64,000 nucleotides of DNA from Aquila chrysaetos chrysaetos (Eukaryota > Chordata > Aves > Accipitriformes > Accipitridae): the NCBI RefSeq assembly GCF_900496995.4, contig NC_044018.1, positions 28,996,047 to 29,060,046 of the forward strand, written 5' to 3'. Each line of letters starts with the position of its first letter. Positions within the stretch are counted from its first letter, which is position 1. The notes below the pieces were generated by a model that was not told the origin of the DNA, made no database searches, and saw nothing but the letters and a program-made list of their open reading frames with translations. A program made the translations under genes and the position numbers. Shown piece after piece: positions 58,866 to 64,000 of this stretch.

Positions 58866-61800
58866 AGTGCACAAGACCATCTTTATGGCACAGTGTTCAT
58901 GTAGCCTGTGCCTCTTTCCCAAACCTTGCTAACAGCTACCACAACGAATCATGTTTTTACAAGACAGCACCTCACCTGCAAAGAAAGATTGACAGGTAAG
59001 CAGAAAGAAAATGTCATGGTAGAGTCCCCCAGCCCAGCAGACACAAGTCAGATACCCATCGTCCCCACTCATTGGCAATTTTGAGCACATTCCGTGTTGG
59101 TGCACCAACTCCAGGCAGACTCATGTGCTCTCATTGCCTTTAATTAGCAAGATGTTAAGGTTCGCTACTTTATACAGAACCTGTGGAATGAATCATGTAA
59201 ACGTGAGGCAGCATCGATCTCATCTCTCCATCTCCAGCCCTAAAATACAGACCCGCTATTTCATCTCCCCACTAGCGAACATGCATATCAAAAAGCACTG
59301 GGAGAATCACACGGAGCCATCTGGCGAGGCAAAATTAGAACTGTGGTTGCTTAATACCAGCACAGTCAATGCACCTACCACTCGACTTGAAGGAATAAAA
59401 GCAATTTGTGTGCACTGAAAAGCCAAAGCCCTTTCCCCGGCACCATTTTCCCATTTTACATTCCCTCCGGGATGCTGCAGCATCAGCGAGGCAGGACGAA
59501 CCCCAGACTGCTGCAGGGGGATAGAGCAAAGCTGGACTCACTGCAGGCTCGCTCCCCGGCACCAGCCCACCGTTTGGCACAGACCCGAGCCTCCCGGAGT
59601 CCAACACAAGGGAATCCACAAGGGCTTTCTGCCAACGCAGTCACTGTGCTTCCCCAGGAGACTCACTCTTATGAAATTTGTCATTTCCCTCCTAGTAAGC
59701 GAAACAACGTATCTTCGCTCATTTGGCTAAATTAGACCATTGAGCAGTAAATTATTTGAAAAGGAAATCAAAATCAGATTGTGGTTCAGCACTGAGTGAG
59801 AAAGATTAGTTAGCATAACCACTAATGCATCTCCCAACAAAAGCACTTTAAAGACAACCCTGGACAGCTCTTAAATTGTAGCATCAAGAATTAATGAACA
59901 GATTACCTTGGCATGTAACAATATTCTAAAAGCCTGTAAGTTTTTCAAAATTGCAGATTACAGAGTGGTCAAAGGACACCCGATTTTAAGAACCAGCTGT
60001 CTCTCCTTCCCTGACACCACAAACTTTCCAAGACTCACATACCTATAATTTTTAGATCTTCTTTCACTGTCCCCTGCAGAGGCTTCGGAGCAGGATACTC
60101 ATCACACAGATGCTCACGGGCTTCAGTTGTGTCCCTAGCACAACACCAAGCTCTCAACTCTACCACACCTTTTAAGCAATGAAATCTCCAACATGACTGT
60201 GCTGAACATTATGTAGGCACAAGGTGAGCTGCACAAAGACAGAAATTCCCCCAAAACCCCATGCAGTGGCTCTGTGAGGTGGCTCAGTTTCATTATGCGT
60301 CCATTTCTACATGGGAAAAATTGCTGTGCAGGAGCCCTATGGTTTGCTTGGATAGAGCTCAGCAAGCCAGAACTAAAACCATTCTTCACATGGAGATACA
60401 GGTACATGCACACTGCTTCACAGATGTAAACCAACCCAAAGACTTTCGACCTGTGCTAGAAGAGCAAGCCAGACTCAGTTGGGGAAGGTGGATGTAAAAT
60501 GCTCTATGTGGAGGGTCAAAGACTGTTTGCTTTGGCACGCTGGAGTGATTACAAGGGAACATACATTTTCCAATAGCTGTTTCACAAGGATCGACCCAGA
60601 AATTTGGCATTCCCTCTTGTAATATAAGCTCTTTCACCAATGATCAGGGCAGTCGCCTACCAAACATGAACTCCACATTCTGCTTGCCAGCTTAGTCCTT
60701 CATCTATTACATGACCTTACATAGGGCAACTCCTTGTTTTCTCTTTCGTGCTCTGCCCAGCTTTCTCCTTTCAGACCATAATGCTTGTTGAACTTATTCC
60801 TGTCTATAAAGCCCATCATAACTGGGCCTCTCAGTACAACTGTAACACAAATAAGGTGCTGTACATTCCAGTCTGCTCATTGATTCCAATGGTTCCAAGA
60901 TCCGCTGCTCCAGTTCTCCTGTGTAGCTCAAAAAATCATGGGTAAATCTCTGCTTGGCCTCGTCAACAGAAAGAAGAGCACAAAGCCAAAAAGTGTTTGG
61001 CAATTTAAAACCTTATCTTAGATTTTCTTTATGCTGCTGACATATTAAAACTCGCTTTCAAAATGGCTGCATGCTGTTAAAATGTTTGCTGGTTCAGGTC
61101 CAAGAACATCCTTAAGCCCTTTTAAGATCTGCTGAGGCAAAGCTCAAAACTCAGAGAAAGGTGATACCTGGAGAAAGGCATTTTGCAGTCTTCTTCTAAG
61201 AGATGAAGTCTGGCTGAACTTTCAAAAGTCTCAGTTTGTTGTTAAAAGAGTTGTGAAAAAGGCTCTGTCCACTTTAGTTTTCTTAAAGTTGGCTGGGAAT
61301 CTATGCTTTGCAGAAACGTTCAAAATAGTTCTCATATAAAAAGACGTAAGATCACAAAAGATAAGTCTTCTCTAAATCAATTTGCAAAATAGCGCATTAA
61401 AGAAGCTATGCTGGAGAGCATGACAGAATTGATCAAGTGATGGCAAAAAACATTCCAGTTATACGAAGATTTAAAATACTTTTGCTTCATGGAGGTTTTA
61501 CATTAAGCATTTCTGTAATGGCTGAAAAGCAAGGAGGAGTGGGCAGAAGATTTAAGACGAAAACAGCTTTATGAACAGCCTAAGAACATATGGAACCATA
61601 TTCCTACGGCAGTAACATGATGACTGCCTTACTCCCAATGTTAAGCAAGAGAAAGCGACGAATTTCTGATGACACCTTGAGCAAGTTACTTTAACATAGC
61701 TATTTTCAAAATTAATTTACAGGGAACTCTGGCACCCTGTAGGCTGAAGAAGTATATACAGAATTAAACATCAATGCAAAATATTTTTCAAGTCTGTTTT

Positions 61801-63724
61801 GGCTCATAGAGGTGTACTTCCTACTACAGAAACCACGTAATTTAATATTTATTTTTCCATTCCAGCCAAAAGGGGACAAATTTATTCTTTCTTAGCAACT
61901 TATTCTTCACCACTGAAAAGCTCTACAGGGGAAAAAGTATCTGTCACATTTTTGCTCTTGCTTTAATCTCTTGTTTCAAGCCCAACATAGGAAAAACTCC
62001 TGATACTTTTTGAAATTTATCAAATAAAACATTCCTGAAAGATATATTTAAAAAAATAAATATTGTTCAACATGCAGTATGGAGAAACTGATCTGGATTT
62101 CAGTTTTAACAACATCACAATCTGCCTATGTAAGGAAATTCATTCTGCCTCAGCAGCGGAAATGATTCTCCTTCCTTCCACTCATCACCAGTGGGTTGCA
62201 GCTATTTAGGTGACTGCAGCAGAGATTCTCTCGCCTCCCGGTCCGTGCCACACTTGGCATACCCTGATCACAGCATGAAAGCTCTACGTGCTATGGCAAC
62301 ACTTGGGACTGGATGCAAGCAGTACCATTATCTGTCATCTCATGAACAGCCATACAACAGCAAACAACTCCGTCACACTTTGCCTTCCACCCAACACCCA
62401 GAAAGGATTGGAGAAGACATCTGACAGCGATAACGCTCTCCTGTCTTCATTCTACCATGACAGCAGGGAGGAGAGCTAGGAAGGGCACACTTACTTTTCC
62501 TGCTCCTTTTAAGCCTACTGGAGAGATGGAAGGAAAAATAAATTAAACACGCAAGACCTGGAAAAGGTAATTAGCTTTTGGAAATAAGGATAAAAGGCTG
62601 ATTTTTGAGGTGGTCCTGATTCTTCGCTATGTTTCAGTGACTTCACTGAAATGCAAAACCCATTAACTGTATCATGACCTTGTAGGGCCATTACCTTGCC
62701 CTACAGAAGTCACAAGCAAGGTTCCTTGAAGCACATGCTAGAGCCAGACATGCCTCCTGCAAGCTGGCCTCTCACATCCCTGTAATTTTCCCAGGTCCAC
62801 ACAGTCAAGGTGACATTCCGGACCGGAGGGCCCATTTCCAAACCGTGCATGTGACTTGAAGTTGCAAGTCACTCCATTGGCACATACGCACTAGAAAGAT
62901 CCTCAGGTGCTCATCTGCAAGCTATAGGTGACCTCAGACAATCCCACTCTAGCCTCGGATGTTCACGGAGGTATAGACAATCTTCTACAATGGCAGGGTT
63001 GATTCTTCCATTGAAATCAATCCACCTAAGCTTATATATGGTGTCAATGCCCAGAATATTCGGGGACCTTCTACTGCCTCGTAAATGGAGCCATTGCAAG
63101 AGCATTAGCACCTTTACCTTGTTCTGTAGCAAGTATGAGATTCATACTGAGTGAAATGGAAGTTACTTGAGGAAGATGACCACAACCTGGCAAAAGTCAC
63201 ATTCAGTGGGAAAGAACAGGGTGAGGAGCTGTTTAGTAGGAGTGATAGCCTAGGCCATAAATGGAAGAGGAGGAAAAGAGAGGTCTAAAAGATGGAAAAA
63301 CATTTAAAAAATAGAAATACTAATAAGGTTGCAGAAATACAAGAGGACAATGGTCCTTACCTCTTGCTTAAGCAAATACTGAAGCAAGACTAGACTACGA
63401 GGCAATCAGCTGCTTTGCTTTCATTGTGAGGGATGCTCACATAGGGTAGCTTTCCTGAATTTTGTTTGCACGTAGAAACAAGGAAGTTCATGTACCTGCC
63501 TTTTGGGTTTTTTAATTGAAATGTTTGACGTTTCCACAACAAATATCATGGGCAAGTATTGCTTCTACCATGTGCTTCAGGCCAGGAATTGGAAGGCAAT
63601 TACTATTTGCAAAACAAAGAATCATGAAAAAATTCTCTCTGGTACTCACATAAAGACAAAAAGGAGCTAAATTAGCTCCAAAATCTGCTACCTGTGAGCA
63701 AAGGGACTTTCCTGATTCTACTAA

Positions 63725-63860
63725 GAGTCATTACTCCTGTTTTGCAAAATGAAACTGAGCAGAGAAAAGAGAAGTAGCTCGGACAAAACTATCGCTTGTA
63801 GGGCTGGGCTGTGAACTGAGGACTTTTGACTCCCTGTACCATGGTTCTGTTTCTAGGTCA
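63725..63860 (+). repeat. Probable MIR-type SINE relic
   Basis: ttgcaaaatgaaactgagca, then agagaagtagctcggacaaa, then gtgaactgaggacttttgac and ctccctgtaccatggttct follows the MIR layout loosely. Divergent, so less sure than the others. Confidence 0.5.
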
Positions 63861-64000
63861 CGCTGTTTCTCCTTTAAATATCAGTTAACAGGCCACTGGA
63901 AAGTTCAGCTTCTCAGTTAAAATGCAGTTTCAGTTTCCTTAGATAAACCAAGATCACTGTGTCCTACTGCAAGGAAAAGCAACCAGCTGATTTGTTCCTA

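Larger units (their letters stand above)
58483..64000 (-). other. SCN8A: SCN8A intron 1 (part)
   Basis: AT-rich DNA to the window end. I searched for the conserved first exon (MAxRLLxPPGPDSF type) on the minus strand and did not see it, so coding exon 1 and the promoter lie beyond 64000. Two MIR-like relics are the only recognised elements. A short ga/gac repeat lies at 58495-58520. Confidence 0.75.

Noticed and set aside
58483..64000. SCN8A coding exon 1
   Set aside because: No minus-strand segment resembles the conserved channel N terminus; it must lie outside the window.

Overview
This is nuclear DNA of a sauropsid vertebrate, most likely a bird. Three things point that way: a 5'-truncated CR1 retrotransposon with the typical repeated attctatg 3' end, much older MIR and CR1 relics, and compact introns (25 of 26 SCN8A coding exons lie within 37 kb). 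GC-rich, G/C-homopolymer-rich intergenic DNA suggests a small, gene-dense chromosome. The exact species cannot be named from the sequence.

Layout from left to right: (1) 1-4060, GC-rich DNA upstream of FIGNL2 with two AT-richer islands that could be regulatory, ending in a splice acceptor at 4059-4060. (2) 4072-6273, the single coding exon of FIGNL2 (fidgetin-like 2, a AAA+ microtubule-severing-type ATPase), + strand, with a 3'UTR of about 2.2 kb. (3) 8481-13074, gene-free DNA with a G-rich minisatellite. (4) 13096-13786, a small one-exon gene on the + strand with a signal peptide, a death-like domain and one membrane helix, probably TMDD1; its death-domain and membrane-helix parts are in different frames, separated by a run of nine C. 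(5) 15846-21477, a long 3'UTR on the minus strand. (6) 21478-58482, coding exons 26 back to 2 of SCN8A (Nav1.6 voltage-gated sodium channel alpha subunit), minus strand. (7) 58483-64000, part of SCN8A intron 1; coding exon 1 is outside the window to the right.

The SCN8A model is phase-consistent from exon 2 to the stop: 5694 coding bases, 1897 residues. It keeps the hallmarks of the family: the D/E/K/A selectivity filter, the IFMT inactivation particle, the ankyrin-G binding segment, the IQ motif and the PSY motif. Its RNA processing is the richest part of the window. There are two AT-AC introns (one with textbook U12 signals, one U2-like), a 5N/5A mutually exclusive exon pair, the adult D3 S3-S4 exon (18A) flanked by a TGCATG RBFOX motif and a 78-nt pyrimidine tract, a possible frameshifting poison exon upstream of 18A, an in-frame alternative donor in exon 11, and two candidate poly(A) sites.

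The neighbouring of SCN8A and FIGNL2 tail to tail matches my recollection of human 12q13, so this is a conserved vertebrate block and not a novel system. The points most worth checking are the splicing signals, the TMDD1 frame break and topology, and the degenerate Walker B of FIGNL2.
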